From a bacterium (GTDB taxonomy: Bacteria; Cyanobacteriota; Vampirovibrionia; Gastranaerophilales; Gastranaerophilaceae): a stretch of DNA of 64,000 bases. The notes under the pieces were generated by a model. The model was not told where the DNA came from, searched no databases, and was given only the letters and a program-made list of their open reading frames with translations. The position numbers were made by a program, and so were the translations under genes. Positions 43,606 to 53,083 of this stretch are shown here, piece by piece. Numbering within the stretch: position 1 is the stretch's first letter; each line of letters opens with the position of its first letter. The stretch is from positions 1 through 64,000 of the forward strand of contig JAGCBH010000029.1 of NCBI GenBank assembly GCA_017652265.1, read 5' to 3'.

Positions 43606-45255
43606 CTATGATGTCGCTGTCGGTGCAGCAGGCCATTGGCCGCCGAATAATGTAAGTATCTGCTGAATCAAACTCTGCGCAGCAGCATCTCCATTGTTTA
43701 AATTAATATTATATCCAGCTGAATTATCATCATTATCATCAGACCATATTTTCGTAATACTATTACCATCGGCATTTAAATAATACTCTACCTGATTATT
43801 AACAGTATAACCTTCGGTATTTTCATTTGCTGTGTCTGTACGTATAATAACGTAATGAGTTCCATCCGGTTGTGTTCCAACATATATAGCTTTATTTTCT
43901 GTAGAAATAATTCTAACATTGTCCCCTGCTGTAGTAGAATACTCTTCAACTTCAGGTCTTGGATTTGCATTAACAAACTCTTCAACCATACGGTTTGTTG
44001 CATTCATAGCGTTGTTACGTTCTTTTTGCTTTCTTATTGCAGTTGAATTATCTGCACCCGGCTCATGGCTGACACCGCTTTTTCTATAAACATCCAATTC
44101 TGCCTGTGGATCAACTCTGTAGTTAGCAACATCTAATTCTGCTAAATGATCTTGCGGTATAATGACATTTTCTTTTAAATTAAACCAGCCATGATGAGAA
44201 CGATTACTTGCTTTCGCGTTAGCTGCTTTAAATGCTGCATATCCCTCAGGATTACTAGTTTTATCAAAACCAAGTCTTGATGCTGTTTCATCAAAGCTTT
44301 CACCCGCTCTGGCATGGGATATAACATTGCCATTTGCATCATATTCCATTTCAACATCAAAGTTACCATGAGCTAATGTGGTTGTTCCGTCAGATGACGT
44401 CGTTTTTACCGTATTATTATCAAGATACTCAAGATCTTTTCTGTTCGTTAAGTTGTCATTACCATCTAAAGTAAACTGGTTTGTCAATCTATTATTTTGA
44501 TCTTGTTGATTTATAACTGTAGTACCGTCACCGTACCAGTATGTTCTTGTACACAATGTATTTCCGTCAGCATCCATATATTCCCGTGTAATAGGATCAT
44601 TCATAACATCACCGGTAAATGAATCTTTGATTTTAGATATACCATCCGGCAATACTCCGGTACCAAGATCCACTATATCCTCAATAACATCATCAGTTGT
44701 AATCTCTCTTGTACGATTAGTTGTCAAAACCGTCGTTCCGGTGCTGTCATATAACTTTTCAATTTGAGAGCCATCTTGTGCAACCTCTGTTGACTTTTCA
44801 AGGACAGATACATCTTTGCCCTCTGCATTTGTAGTATGTCTATATGTTTCAACTAAATGACCGTTACCACTATAATTTACAGTAACATTATTATCTGTAT
44901 CACGTGTGGCTTCAATAACTCTATCCTGATCGCCACCCAAGACATTCAAAAATTCTTCTATAAGCCCTCTTGATTCTCTGCGCGAAATATTATCCATTCC
45001 ATAATCTTTCAAGAAGTCCCTTGCTTCACCTTTGGACAGCCTTGAACCGTCAGCCGCCGCGTTAAGACTATTATAAAATTCTGCCAATTCCGTTGCATCA
45101 AGAATCTTGTTTCTGTCTTTATCAGCTTTGTCAAACAGGCTTTGACAATTCTGACTTGTCGTGTTAAAAGCACTTCTTTGTACACCCTTATCAAAACTTT
45201 TTTGAACACGGTGTCCCCAGCCGAATTTCAAATTAATACTTGGATTTTCGCCCAT
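43606..45255 (-). CDS. Large EF-hand-containing protein of the ATACTTTAT regulon
   Basis: A 549-residue protein of unknown function, beginning MGENPSINLKFGWGHRVQ, without signal peptide or membrane helix. Residues 45-56 (DKDRNKILDATE) form a canonical calcium-binding EF-hand loop, and a second weaker helix-loop-helix follows. From about 120 the chain is beta-rich with repeated YxDxxGNxL-like turns (for example YMDADGNTLCTRTYWYGDG and MEYDANGNVISHARAG), loosely like RHS/YD repeats. This composition suits an extracellular calcium-stabilised protein. It has its own ATACTTTAT promoter and a terminator, so it is monocistronic. Confidence 0.82.
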   Translation of the reverse strand: MGENPSINLKFGWGHRVQKSFDKGVQRSAFNTTSQNCQSLFDKADKDRNKILDATELAEFYNSLNAAADGSRLSKGEARDFLKDYGMDNISRRESRGLIEEFLNVLGGDQDRVIEATRDTDNNVTVNYSGNGHLVETYRHTTNAEGKDVSVLEKSTEVAQDGSQIEKLYDSTGTTVLTTNRTREITTDDVIEDIVDLGTGVLPDGISKIKDSFTGDVMNDPITREYMDADGNTLCTRTYWYGDGTTVINQQDQNNRLTNQFTLDGNDNLTNRKDLEYLDNNTVKTTSSDGTTTLAHGNFDVEMEYDANGNVISHARAGESFDETASRLGFDKTSNPEGYAAFKAANAKASNRSHHGWFNLKENVIIPQDHLAELDVANYRVDPQAELDVYRKSGVSHEPGADNSTAIRKQKERNNAMNATNRMVEEFVNANPRPEVEEYSTTAGDNVRIISTENKAIYVGTQPDGTHYVIIRTDTANENTEGYTVNNQVEYYLNADGNSITKIWSDDNDDNSAGYNINLNNGDAAAQSLIQQILTLFGGQWPAAPTATS

Positions 45256-45299
45256 AGCATGCTCTCTTTCATTTTAATTAAAAAAACTCTCTTAAAGTA

Positions 45300-45359
45300 A
45301 TAAAGTATTTTTTTATTTAAAATTGCAGATAAACTTAAAAAATTAACAAAAGTTAACAA
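45300..45359 (-). promoter_or_regulatory. ATACTTTAT-class promoter of the gene at 43606
   Basis: On the minus strand: TTGTTAA (45359-45353) and TTGTTAA (45349-45343), starts 10 bp apart, then 34 bp, then ATACTTTAT (45308-45300). GCAATT lies 12 bp before the box, so one base is missing from the spacer and both distances shorten together. The box is 45 bp from the ATG. Confidence 0.7.
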
Positions 45360-45438
45360 TAAAATTTGTTGCATAAGTGGCAATTTTTCTTTCTGTGTTG
45401 TAGTATAATTCTAAGGATTAGGAAAAACTGGGGGATTT

Positions 45439-47073
45439 ATGGCAACAAAATATATTTTCGTTACGGGCGGTGTTGTTTCATCACTGGGAAAAGGTATAGT
45501 CGCAGCATCATTAGGGCGATTATTAAAAGCAAGAGGATTTAGCGTTGTCATTCAAAAATTTGACCCATATATTAACGTTGACCCCGGAACAATGAGCCCG
45601 TTTCAGCACGGCGAAGTTTTTGTAACCGATGACGGCGCAGAAACCGACCTTGATCTTGGGCATTATGAACGCTTTATTGATACCGATTTGGGACATATTA
45701 ATAACGTAACGTCAGGAAGCGTATATCAAACCGTCATTAACAAAGAACGACATGGTGATTATCTTGGCGCCACTGTTCAGACTATTCCGCATATTACAAA
45801 TGAAATCAAATCAAGACTTAAAAAAGCTACACAACAGTTTAAGCCGGACTTTTTAATCGCTGAAATCGGCGGTACAATAGGTGACATTGAAAGTTTACCA
45901 TTCATTGAAGCTATCAGACAATTCCGAAGTGAAGCAGGATTCGGAAATTCCATATCAATACACGTTACATTACTTCCGTATCTTCCGACATCCGGAGAAC
46001 TGAAAACAAAACCGTCACAACATAGTGTCACAAATCTGAGAAGTTATGGTATTCAGCCTGAAATTTTGGTATGCAGAACATCTAAACCTATACCGAAAAA
46101 AGAAAAGGAAAAAATGGCGCTGTTCTGTTCTGTGCCTTTGGATGCAGTAATTGAATGCAAAGACATGAAAAGTATTTATGAAGTACCGCTTTCACTGGAA
46201 GAACAAAATTTTGCGGGCGTTGTACTAAATCGCTTAATGATGGAATATAAAGAACCTGATTTGTCTGACTGGAAAAATTTGGTTGATAAAATTAAGAACC
46301 CGAAACACACTATAAAAATCGCCATTGCAGGTAAATATACAAAATTATCAGATGCCTATATTTCTGTAGTTGAATCTTTAAAGCATGCAGGCTATAAGTT
46401 TGATGCACAAATTGAAATAAAGTGGATAAATTCGGAAGAATGTGTCGATTATGATAAGGCCAAAGAGGCTCTCTCCGATGTTGACGGACTTGTTGTTCCG
46501 GGAGGCTTCGGTGTTAGAGGGATTGAGGGCAAATTAAACGTAATCAGATACGCAAGAGAAAATAATCTGCCGTTTTTGGGCCTCTGCCTTGGTATGCAAT
46601 GCGCTGTTATTGAATTTGCCAGAAACGTGGTAAACCTGAAAGACGCAAATTCTACGGAATTCTCAGAAAGTACACTATATCCTGTCATTGATCTTATGAC
46701 CGAACAAAAACACGTTGAAGGCTACGGCGGTACAATGCGGTTAGGGAAATACGAATGCCGTATTAAAAATGATACAAAAGCATTCAGCGTATATGGTACT
46801 GATAAGATTTTTGAACGTCACCGTCACAGATATGAAGTTAATAATGAATACAGACAGATGATAGCCGATGCGGGAATGGTATTTTCAGGGCTGTCACCTG
46901 ACGGTATGCTGTGCGAAATGATTGAACTTCCTCAAAATGACTGGTTTGTTGCATGCCAATTTCACCCTGAATTTAAGTCCCGCCCTGAAAGACCGCACCC
47001 ATTGTTCCTTGGGCTTATTGATGCCGCATACAAAAAAGCTGTAAAAACCGACAAATCATTGACTAAAGTTTAG
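45439..47073 (+). CDS. pyrG: CTP synthase
   Basis: Makes CTP from UTP, ATP and glutamine. The 544-residue protein has the synthetase domain ([20 protein letters not shown] at the N-terminus) and a C-terminal class I glutaminase (about 290-535), with the nucleophile Cys in [17 protein letters not shown] and the His/Glu pair in [10 protein letters not shown]. Full length and intact. A TATAAT box lies at 45414-45419, close to the ATG. It supplies CTP for the CDP-sugar cluster among other uses. Convergent with queH, 0 bp apart. Confidence 0.97.
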   Translation: MATKYIFVTGGVVSSLGKGIVAASLGRLLKARGFSVVIQKFDPYINVDPGTMSPFQHGEVFVTDDGAETDLDLGHYERFIDTDLGHINNVTSGSVYQTVINKERHGDYLGATVQTIPHITNEIKSRLKKATQQFKPDFLIAEIGGTIGDIESLPFIEAIRQFRSEAGFGNSISIHVTLLPYLPTSGELKTKPSQHSVTNLRSYGIQPEILVCRTSKPIPKKEKEKMALFCSVPLDAVIECKDMKSIYEVPLSLEEQNFAGVVLNRLMMEYKEPDLSDWKNLVDKIKNPKHTIKIAIAGKYTKLSDAYISVVESLKHAGYKFDAQIEIKWINSEECVDYDKAKEALSDVDGLVVPGGFGVRGIEGKLNVIRYARENNLPFLGLCLGMQCAVIEFARNVVNLKDANSTEFSESTLYPVIDLMTEQKHVEGYGGTMRLGKYECRIKNDTKAFSVYGTDKIFERHRHRYEVNNEYRQMIADAGMVFSGLSPDGMLCEMIELPQNDWFVACQFHPEFKSRPERPHPLFLGLIDAAYKKAVKTDKSLTKV

Positions 47074-47619
47074 TTATCTTTGGCTAAATCGGCACCCGCA
47101 GTAATTCTGGCGATAAAGATTTAAATCTTTTGCGATTATGTTTGTCTTTAAAAAACCATCCTGCTTTTTAAAATCAATATCAAGATAATTCAAATTCGTA
47201 TCTCTGGCAATATTTTTACCGATGCCTGAGAGCAACGTAAAATTTTTGTGAGGACTTATAACAATTGATGTTGTGAAATTTTTGATACCAAGATTTTTAG
47301 CCGTTTCAGCGGACTTTCTCAAACGCAATTCAAAACATAAGGGACACCTGTCACCTTTTTCAGGACAGTCCTCATAGCCTTTTACATATTTCAGAAAGTC
47401 ATTTTCATCATAAATTTCTTCTATTAGTTCAACATCCATAGCCTTGCAAAGTTTACGCTCAGCCTCAAGACGTTTTTGATACTCAGAAGCAGGGTAAATA
47501 TTGGGATTATAAAAATACACGACAACCACATACCCCATATCTTTTAATAGTTCTATGGGGTACGCCGAACATATTGCGCAACATGCGTGAAGCAAAACTT
47601 TATTTTCTTTTTGCTCCAT
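47074..47619 (-). CDS. queH: Epoxyqueuosine reductase QueH (DUF208)
   Basis: Last step of queuosine tRNA modification, reducing epoxyqueuosine; QueH is unrelated to QueG and carries an iron-sulfur cluster. The 181-residue protein has LLHACCAICSAYP with the paired and downstream cysteines, DRCPLCFELRL, and the C-terminal YCGCRFS. It overlaps the VKOR-DsbA gene by 20 bp and is the last gene of the rpoZ-PNP-VKOR-queH run. No other queuosine biosynthesis gene is present, so the precursor may be salvaged or made elsewhere. Confidence 0.9.
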   Translation of the reverse strand: MEQKENKVLLHACCAICSAYPIELLKDMGYVVVVYFYNPNIYPASEYQKRLEAERKLCKAMDVELIEEIYDENDFLKYVKGYEDCPEKGDRCPLCFELRLRKSAETAKNLGIKNFTTSIVISPHKNFTLLSGIGKNIARDTNLNYLDIDFKKQDGFLKTNIIAKDLNLYRQNYCGCRFSQR

Positions 47620-48799
47620 TGCGCTCCAGCCAGATTTGAGTTTCTTTCATTCCGCTCATACCCATTTTTTTATGTTCGCCTACAATCAGGAACGGAGTAC
47701 CGCTAAGACCTTTTGCAAGAGCTTCATCAATATCATTTTCAATGAGTTTTTTAACCTTTAAAGATTTGGCATCTTTTTTTAATTTATCCATATCAAGTCC
47801 CAAATCCTCACCGATTTTTAAAACAGCCTCTTCATTATCCGGTTGATCCGCAAACAGATGAGCCGCAAAATCATTAAATTTGCCCTGCTCCATTGCAGCT
47901 TCAGCGTAACGCGCTTTCATACAGGAATTATCATGGCCTTTTATAGGCATATATTTGTTACATTCATTATCCAGCGGGTAATTTTTATGTATAAACTGAA
48001 CATTCGGATACATTTTTGTCAGATAATAAAGTTGAATGTGCAAATATCTGCAGACCGGACAGTCATAATCCGAATAAACCTCAACAATTACGGGAGCATC
48101 AGGAGATCCAAGATAGTTACCCGATATGAGATATTTTTCAATTTTAGCCTTTTTAAGTTTATCAAATTCTCTGCTGTTTTTAACCTGAGGAGCAAGTACC
48201 ATTGTTACTGTTGTATAAGTTAAAACTGAAATTCCGGCAACTACACAAATACAAAAAGCAATTAAATATTTTTTTACCTTTATTGCATCAATAAAGTCGC
48301 TTACTGACTGCTTTAAAGCGCCCCAGAACGAACCTTCCTTAAGAGATCTTACTGCAACAAATGCAATTGCAAGATTTAAAATGTATGTAAATGCGCAAAA
48401 TACGCAGAGTTTTCTTATCTGGAATAAGCTTACACAAAGCAAAATTATTGAAACAATGAATGAAAATAAGCCTAAAACAGCAATATAATCATATGGGTTT
48501 TTAAACACTTCCATAAACTTAAATAATCTGATTTTTTTAAGATCATCAACTTTAAGCATTACCCATACAAATATGTACCATAGCATTCCCCAAAGAGCCA
48601 GAGGGACACCGAAGAACTGGGATTCACTTGTTCTTGCAACAGCATCACAATCCATAAATTCATTTATCGCACATATACTTGGCGATGCATCAACCGCAAA
48701 AAGAGCATTGTAATACACAATTGCCAATTCAACCGTTGCACATAAACCAAGCCCTGCCAATACAAGTATTATAAGTTTTTTTATCTCTTCTTTAGTCAT
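47600..48799 (-). CDS. VKOR-DsbA/thioredoxin fusion, disulfide-bond formation
   Basis: A 399-residue membrane protein that should make disulfides in the periplasm, passing electrons to quinone. Residues 1-150 are the four-helix vitamin K epoxide reductase domain with loop Cys in SICAINEFMDCDAV and the active CVFCAF pair. A fifth helix (about 180-200) leads to a DsbA-like thioredoxin domain (220-399) with SDYDCPVCRYLH and cis-Pro SGTPFLIVG. VKOR fused to a thioredoxin-type domain is characteristic of cyanobacteria and some other phyla. This implies that exported proteins with cysteines are oxidised. Confidence 0.92.
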   Translation of the reverse strand: MTKEEIKKLIILVLAGLGLCATVELAIVYYNALFAVDASPSICAINEFMDCDAVARTSESQFFGVPLALWGMLWYIFVWVMLKVDDLKKIRLFKFMEVFKNPYDYIAVLGLFSFIVSIILLCVSLFQIRKLCVFCAFTYILNLAIAFVAVRSLKEGSFWGALKQSVSDFIDAIKVKKYLIAFCICVVAGISVLTYTTVTMVLAPQVKNSREFDKLKKAKIEKYLISGNYLGSPDAPVIVEVYSDYDCPVCRYLHIQLYYLTKMYPNVQFIHKNYPLDNECNKYMPIKGHDNSCMKARYAEAAMEQGKFNDFAAHLFADQPDNEEAVLKIGEDLGLDMDKLKKDAKSLKVKKLIENDIDEALAKGLSGTPFLIVGEHKKMGMSGMKETQIWLERNGAKRK

Positions 48800-48810
48800 A
48801 TTTCACTCCT

Positions 48811-49617
48811 TTAAAGGTTTTTCACTATCTTTCTTATCAAATTTTTAAAATCTTTCTTTGCAATATCAGCATTCTCAATAACTTCGGAATGTGAAAGTTT
48901 TTTGTCACTTACGCCTGCCGCATAATTAGTTATACAACTTATACCCATAACATTCATTCCGCAGTAATTTGCAACGATAGCCTCAGGTACTGTTGACATA
49001 CCGACAGCATCAGCACCCATAAGCCTAAACATATTAATTTCTGCAGGAGTTTCGTAACTTGGGCCGGATGTTGCCAGATAAACACCTTCTCTTAGTTTAA
49101 TCCCCAAATCTGCAGCACACTTTTTAGCCAAATCTCGCAGATTTTTCTTATAAATCTCACTCATATCAGGGAATCTTGTACCCAGTTTATCATTATTTTT
49201 ACCTACTAACGGATTTACACCCATAAAATTTATGTGATCAGTAATCAGCATCAAATCAGCCGGGTTAAATCTTTTGTTTACTGCCCCTGCAGCGTTTGTC
49301 AGAATTACCGTTTTAACGCCAAGAAGCTTAAAGACTTTAACAGGCATAGTAACCTTATCCAAAGACAAGCCTTCATAGTAATGAACTCGCCCCTGCATGA
49401 ACAAAACATTCTTGCCCTCAAATTCTCCCAAAACAAGTCTGCCTTTGTGCCCCTCAACTGTCGGGGCAGGAAAATCAGGCAATTCACCGCTTTCATCTAT
49501 CGTAATACCATTGACTTCATCTGCAAGTTCGCCTAGACCTGAACCTAAAACGATACCTATTTCAGGCTCAAAATTCAGCAATTTATTTTTAATAAAATTT
49601 ACAGAATCACTAATCAT
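48811..49617 (-). CDS. punA: Purine nucleoside phosphorylase
   Basis: Phosphorolytic cleavage of inosine and guanosine, for purine salvage. The 268-residue trimeric-type PNP has the phosphate-binding GIVLGSGLGELADEV, HKGRLVLGEFEGK, the MQGRVHYYEGLSLDKVTMP segment, and NAAGAVNKRFNPADLMLI, with the purine-binding MSTVPEAIVANY near 215. Full length. It sits between the probable rpoZ and VKOR-DsbA with small gaps (21 and 11 bp), so it is co-transcribed. Confidence 0.94.
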   Translation of the reverse strand: MISDSVNFIKNKLLNFEPEIGIVLGSGLGELADEVNGITIDESGELPDFPAPTVEGHKGRLVLGEFEGKNVLFMQGRVHYYEGLSLDKVTMPVKVFKLLGVKTVILTNAAGAVNKRFNPADLMLITDHINFMGVNPLVGKNNDKLGTRFPDMSEIYKKNLRDLAKKCAADLGIKLREGVYLATSGPSYETPAEINMFRLMGADAVGMSTVPEAIVANYCGMNVMGISCITNYAAGVSDKKLSHSEVIENADIAKKDFKNLIRKIVKNL

Positions 49618-49638
49618 CTTATCAAATAAAGAATAAAA

Positions 49639-49878
49639 TTAACCTACCAAACGGTTATCATCAGCCTCAGAGGCTTTAACCATTATAGCGTGTTCAACAG
49701 GATTTTCATGTTTAAACTGACCGTCAAAACTGTCATCAAAAGCAAAATCTTCGTGAGCCTTCTTAGCCTGAGTCTCATCAACAAGTTTTTTTGCAAGTTC
49801 GGCAATTTCATACACAAGTTTATATCTGTTTTCGGTGTTCTCGTTTAAATCCCACGCAACTCTTATGATTTGATCCAT
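49639..49878 (-). CDS. rpoZ: Probable RNA polymerase omega subunit
   Basis: A 79-residue protein. The segment ENRYKLVYEIAELAKKLVDE matches the omega helix pattern (NRY/F-x-LV followed by an A-x-x-A-R-like helix), and HENPVEHAIMVKASEADD matches the C-terminal conserved stretch where omega contacts the beta-prime subunit. Length fits omega (65-95 residues). The similarity is short, so the call is tentative; it could be another small helical protein. It begins the PNP operon with AAAGAGGTA as RBS and is divergent from rpsT. Confidence 0.6.
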   Translation of the reverse strand: MDQIIRVAWDLNENTENRYKLVYEIAELAKKLVDETQAKKAHEDFAFDDSFDGQFKHENPVEHAIMVKASEADDNRLVG

Positions 49879-49959
49879 AATATACCTCTTTAATTACTCT
49901 TTAAAACTATAATATTATAATAAATTCAATTTTGCAAGTATAAATTTTACGCTGAACAC

Positions 49960-49987
49960 TTGCAAAAAATTATTCAACATGTAGAAT
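49960..49987 (+). promoter_or_regulatory. Housekeeping-type promoter of rpsT
   Basis: TTGCAA (49960-49965) and TAGAAT (49982-49987) are separated by 16 bp. The leader contains TGCGG/CCGCA (50017-50021, 50031-50035) as a hairpin just upstream of the RBS, which could take part in S20 autoregulation. Confidence 0.5.
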
Positions 49988-50055
49988 ATACTTGCTCACA
50001 TCCTCAGTGTAGTAAATGCGGAGTCATTAGCCGCAACAAGGAAAAGGAATATAAA

Positions 50056-50328
50056 ATGGCAAACATTAAGTCAGCAAAGAAAAGAATATTAGTTGCAGAA
50101 AAGAACAGAATCAGAAACGTTGCAGTTAAATCATCAATCAAAACTGCTGTTAAGAAAGTTTTGGAAGCTGCAAACAGCGGTTCTAAAGATGAATTAAATT
50201 CAGCACTTTCAAATGCATACAAATTATGCGACAAGGCTGTTTCTAAAGGTGTTTTACACAAAAATACAGCTGCAAGAAAAAAATCAAGACTTACTAAGGC
50301 TGTTAATAAAATCAGCGCTTCTAAGTAG
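50056..50328 (+). CDS. rpsT: 30S ribosomal protein S20
   Basis: A 90-residue, highly basic helical protein binding 16S rRNA. It starts MANIKSAKKRILVAEKNRIR, the standard S20 N-terminus, and ends AVNKISASK. The ATG at 50056 follows AAGGAAT; a longer frame to 49960 would run through the promoter. Codon use is strongly biased as in highly expressed genes. It has its own promoter and terminator. Confidence 0.96.
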   Translation: MANIKSAKKRILVAEKNRIRNVAVKSSIKTAVKKVLEAANSGSKDELNSALSNAYKLCDKAVSKGVLHKNTAARKKSRLTKAVNKISASK

Positions 50329-50340
50329 ATTTGATAAACT

Positions 50341-50373
50341 AAAAAAACTCTCCGTTAACGCGGAGAGTTTTTT
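50341..50373 (+). terminator. Bidirectional intrinsic terminator
   Basis: ACTCTCCG (50347-50354) and CGGAGAGT (50361-50368) form a perfect 8-bp stem with flanking A and T runs. It serves rpsT and probably the convergent gene at 50381. Confidence 0.9.
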
Positions 50374-50380
50374 GTTACAT

Positions 50381-52303
50381 TCACGCCATATTTTCTTTTT
50401 GCTCAATTTCAATTTCGTAAGCTCTTTGTAATCCTACATCACCGGCCATTGCAAGCTGCCATTTGTCTATTATGATACTATACAACCTGTCTTCCTTTAT
50501 GTCGTGAATATATTTTTGAGGATTTGTAAACACTAAGGCTATTGCTTCCTCATCAGATAGTTGTGTAAACAATTCCGCTCTTCTTACAGGGTCATTAGTT
50601 GTCTTAATTTCCTCAATAATTTTAGAAGAATCTGCCTCCGCAACATCATCTTCAGATGAACTGTTTGGATTTATAAAATTCATCGGCATAGAAGCTTTAT
50701 TTACAACAGCGGCACCCGACGGATCCGTAGCGACACCAAAATAATTAACACCGTTACTTTCATCAAACAAATCCTGACTGCCAAAAATATTTACCGCTCC
50801 GTAACCTGCTGTCGAATAGTCATTATTATCTGATGCGTATGAGCTATACCCTCTGTCTCCGGAGGCGTCTGTTGTACTATCAGAATTTATTTTTTCTGCA
50901 TTAATTTCTGTTTCAGCCTGTTTTAATAATTCCGTAAATTTAGAACCGCACGATTCATCGTCAGAAAATAACTTTTGGATTTCTTCAGAACTGTTTCTCC
51001 AAAATGCTTCAAATTGCATTGCAGTTAAAGGGGAATTTCCTTTTTGAGTTTCTTCGATAATCTCCTGAGCAATAATTTTCTTAAATTCATCATCAGCATC
51101 TTTTGCAAATGCGGCTTTGGTAGCCGTATTAACACCGGCATCATTTAAAGCATTATTCAATACATCCGCACCGATAATTTTATTATCGCCATCAAGCAAG
51201 GAATACAATGCTTTTAACAGCAATGCGCCCTCTGCTGTATCAGCCGCAGTTGCTAGTATTTCAGCTATTCTTTTCTGTTGTTCTTCAGGCGATAAATCTT
51301 TTAATTCTGCAATAAGTTTTTCTTTAACTGCATTTTCAAGATATTCATCATAATCCTGCCCGTTTGCAAGAGCTTCAAGCCTTTTTTCTTCACTCTTAAT
51401 ATCTGCGCAGAATTCACCGTTACCACCTGAAGGCAAATTAATGTTTGTTAAATCACCATTATTATCATTTGCGATTTCACTGATTCTGTCATATTCTTTT
51501 TGTTCTAATTCACTTAATTGGGCACCACCGGCCATTTTTGCCTGTAAATATTGGTATTCTATTGCCATAAAGTTTTTGGATGTTAATAAGCTGTTTATAT
51601 CAGTAATACCGTTTACATCTATATTTTTAACTTTACCGTCTTTTACGAATTGAAGTATGTCATTATAATATTGCTGGTGCTCACCGTCTCTTTCTATCGC
51701 ATCAGAAGCGTTTCTGCAGCTTTTACGTGAAGCATCGCCATTTGCTATTGCGTTTGCCTGCACGTCAGCATTATTCATTACTGATTTTCCCAATCCACTA
51801 TTTTGATATGCATTTTGCGCATCAATCATATCTGCAGTTCTATCAGTGGCAGTTGTTGTAGCATAATACTCTTCTTCAGAAGTTATATTTCTGCTTCTCA
51901 TACCTTCCTGAATACCTCTGCACATAGCATCATACGCATAAACTAAATTATTCTTATCAGCTTCACTAAGATTTGATATATCAATACCCATTCTATCTCT
52001 GATAATTTCAAGTTTTCTCTCTCTGACAAGTTCAATAATTAAAGCACGATCATTTGCCACACTTAAGCCTTCATTTGCAGCTAAAATTTCACGTGTAATC
52101 TGAGCACTATCTATAAATAAATCATTATTCATATATTCTAATTGCGCAATTATTTCATCAACAGAAACCGGCACTTCAGAAGATACAACATTTTCGTTAT
52201 TATATGTAAATACACAATTAATTTTTGTTTCACTTTGTTCAACAACGCCAGATGATTCAGATACAGGTATTGTCGGAACCTCTTGTATCGGCTTCATAGC
52301 CAT
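50381..52303 (-). CDS. Large helical protein of the ATACTTTAT regulon (family A)
   Basis: A 640-residue acidic protein of unknown function without signal peptide or membrane helix. It starts MAMKPIQEVPTIPVSESSG and ends in an acidic helical region (EIEIEQKENMA). Residues about 213-275 form a unit (ILQFVKDGKVKNIDVNGI, then IEYQYLQ) that also occurs twice in the paralogue at 53235. After it come GDLTNINLPSGGNGEFC, a helical region with SPEEQQKRIAEILATA, and a Ser/Asp/Asn-rich linker. It has the complete ATACTTTAT promoter, 37 bp before the start. RBS CAGGAGAG. Function cannot be named. Confidence 0.82.
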   Translation of the reverse strand: MAMKPIQEVPTIPVSESSGVVEQSETKINCVFTYNNENVVSSEVPVSVDEIIAQLEYMNNDLFIDSAQITREILAANEGLSVANDRALIIELVRERKLEIIRDRMGIDISNLSEADKNNLVYAYDAMCRGIQEGMRSRNITSEEEYYATTTATDRTADMIDAQNAYQNSGLGKSVMNNADVQANAIANGDASRKSCRNASDAIERDGEHQQYYNDILQFVKDGKVKNIDVNGITDINSLLTSKNFMAIEYQYLQAKMAGGAQLSELEQKEYDRISEIANDNNGDLTNINLPSGGNGEFCADIKSEEKRLEALANGQDYDEYLENAVKEKLIAELKDLSPEEQQKRIAEILATAADTAEGALLLKALYSLLDGDNKIIGADVLNNALNDAGVNTATKAAFAKDADDEFKKIIAQEIIEETQKGNSPLTAMQFEAFWRNSSEEIQKLFSDDESCGSKFTELLKQAETEINAEKINSDSTTDASGDRGYSSYASDNNDYSTAGYGAVNIFGSQDLFDESNGVNYFGVATDPSGAAVVNKASMPMNFINPNSSSEDDVAEADSSKIIEEIKTTNDPVRRAELFTQLSDEEAIALVFTNPQKYIHDIKEDRLYSIIIDKWQLAMAGDVGLQRAYEIEIEQKENMA

Positions 52304-52339
52304 AACAATACTCTCCTGTTTATTATTTTTATATTGTTT

Positions 52340-52400
52340 ATAAAGTATATTTTAACTTTCGGATTTCACAAAAATCATCTTTTGTAACAAAACTTTACAA
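52340..52400 (-). promoter_or_regulatory. ATACTTTAT-class promoter of the gene at 50381
   Basis: On the minus strand: TTGTAAA (52400-52394) and TTGTTAC (52390-52384), starts 10 bp apart, 35 bp, then ATACTTTAT (52348-52340). GAAATC lies 13 bp before the box. Confidence 0.72.
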
Positions 52401-52468
52401 ACTTATTTTCGAAAAATAAAAGCACAAACGTCACACAAAATATTTGCTTTCTTACAATTGCAAATTTA

Positions 52469-53083
52469 TTATTTATAATATGCTGTCGGTTGATCAAGAG
52501 CATTAACTCCGCAATATGAAGCTACCCTTCCGCCTTCCATTCGCTCTATTCTGACTTCACTTTCATTTGGCGGCATATCATTACGCTGTATCCTTGTAAC
52601 CTTATGATTAGGAAGATTTAAATTCTGGGTATTGGCAAGACGAACATCCTGCGGAGATAATTCATTTGGATTACCGTCAACTGCAGCCAAATGGCTTATC
52701 ATATTATACATATCTTCATTCATAGGTAATGTATATAGCGATTCATTTTTTTCATTATAAATTCCGAAACCAAGCAGGTCATCAACCGTTACTGCATATT
52801 TTGTCCCGTTGAAATCAAAGGTATAATCTGCATCATCTGCTATACCCAGACGTCTAACCTGTTCCTGCCCATTGTTTTGCCTAACCGACATATAAAGTAC
52901 TACACTTACCGCTGCAACAAATCCCAAGACTTTTTGCCCAAGCCGTTTAAGAGCTGTAACGACCTTTGATGCGTGGCCGAAGTTTGGGTTAGTCGCATAC
53001 GGCACAGGCGCAGGACAAGGCTGCTGAGGACTGTTATTAAATTTTGAAACATAATCATAACTTTTGATTGCAGAAACTCTCAT
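52469..53083 (-). CDS. Membrane-anchored hypothetical protein with NFG motif
   Basis: A 204-residue protein beginning MRVSAIKSYDYVSKFNNSPQ, with Pro/Cys-rich spacer and NPNFGHASK (about 33-41), the same leader style as neighbours. One hydrophobic segment (about 52-66, VLGFVAAVSVVLYMS) is probably a membrane anchor, followed by a mixed alpha/beta domain (DYTFDFNGTKYAVTVDDLLG). I chose the ATG at 53083 because GGGAG precedes it; 53098 has none. The upstream region has the heptamer pair TTGTTAA/TTGTAAA at 53186-53170 and a degenerate TACTTGTA box, so it may be a weaker member of the ATACTTTAT regulon. Confidence 0.75.
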   Translation of the reverse strand: MRVSAIKSYDYVSKFNNSPQQPCPAPVPYATNPNFGHASKVVTALKRLGQKVLGFVAAVSVVLYMSVRQNNGQEQVRRLGIADDADYTFDFNGTKYAVTVDDLLGFGIYNEKNESLYTLPMNEDMYNMISHLAAVDGNPNELSPQDVRLANTQNLNLPNHKVTRIQRNDMPPNESEVRIERMEGGRVASYCGVNALDQPTAYYK

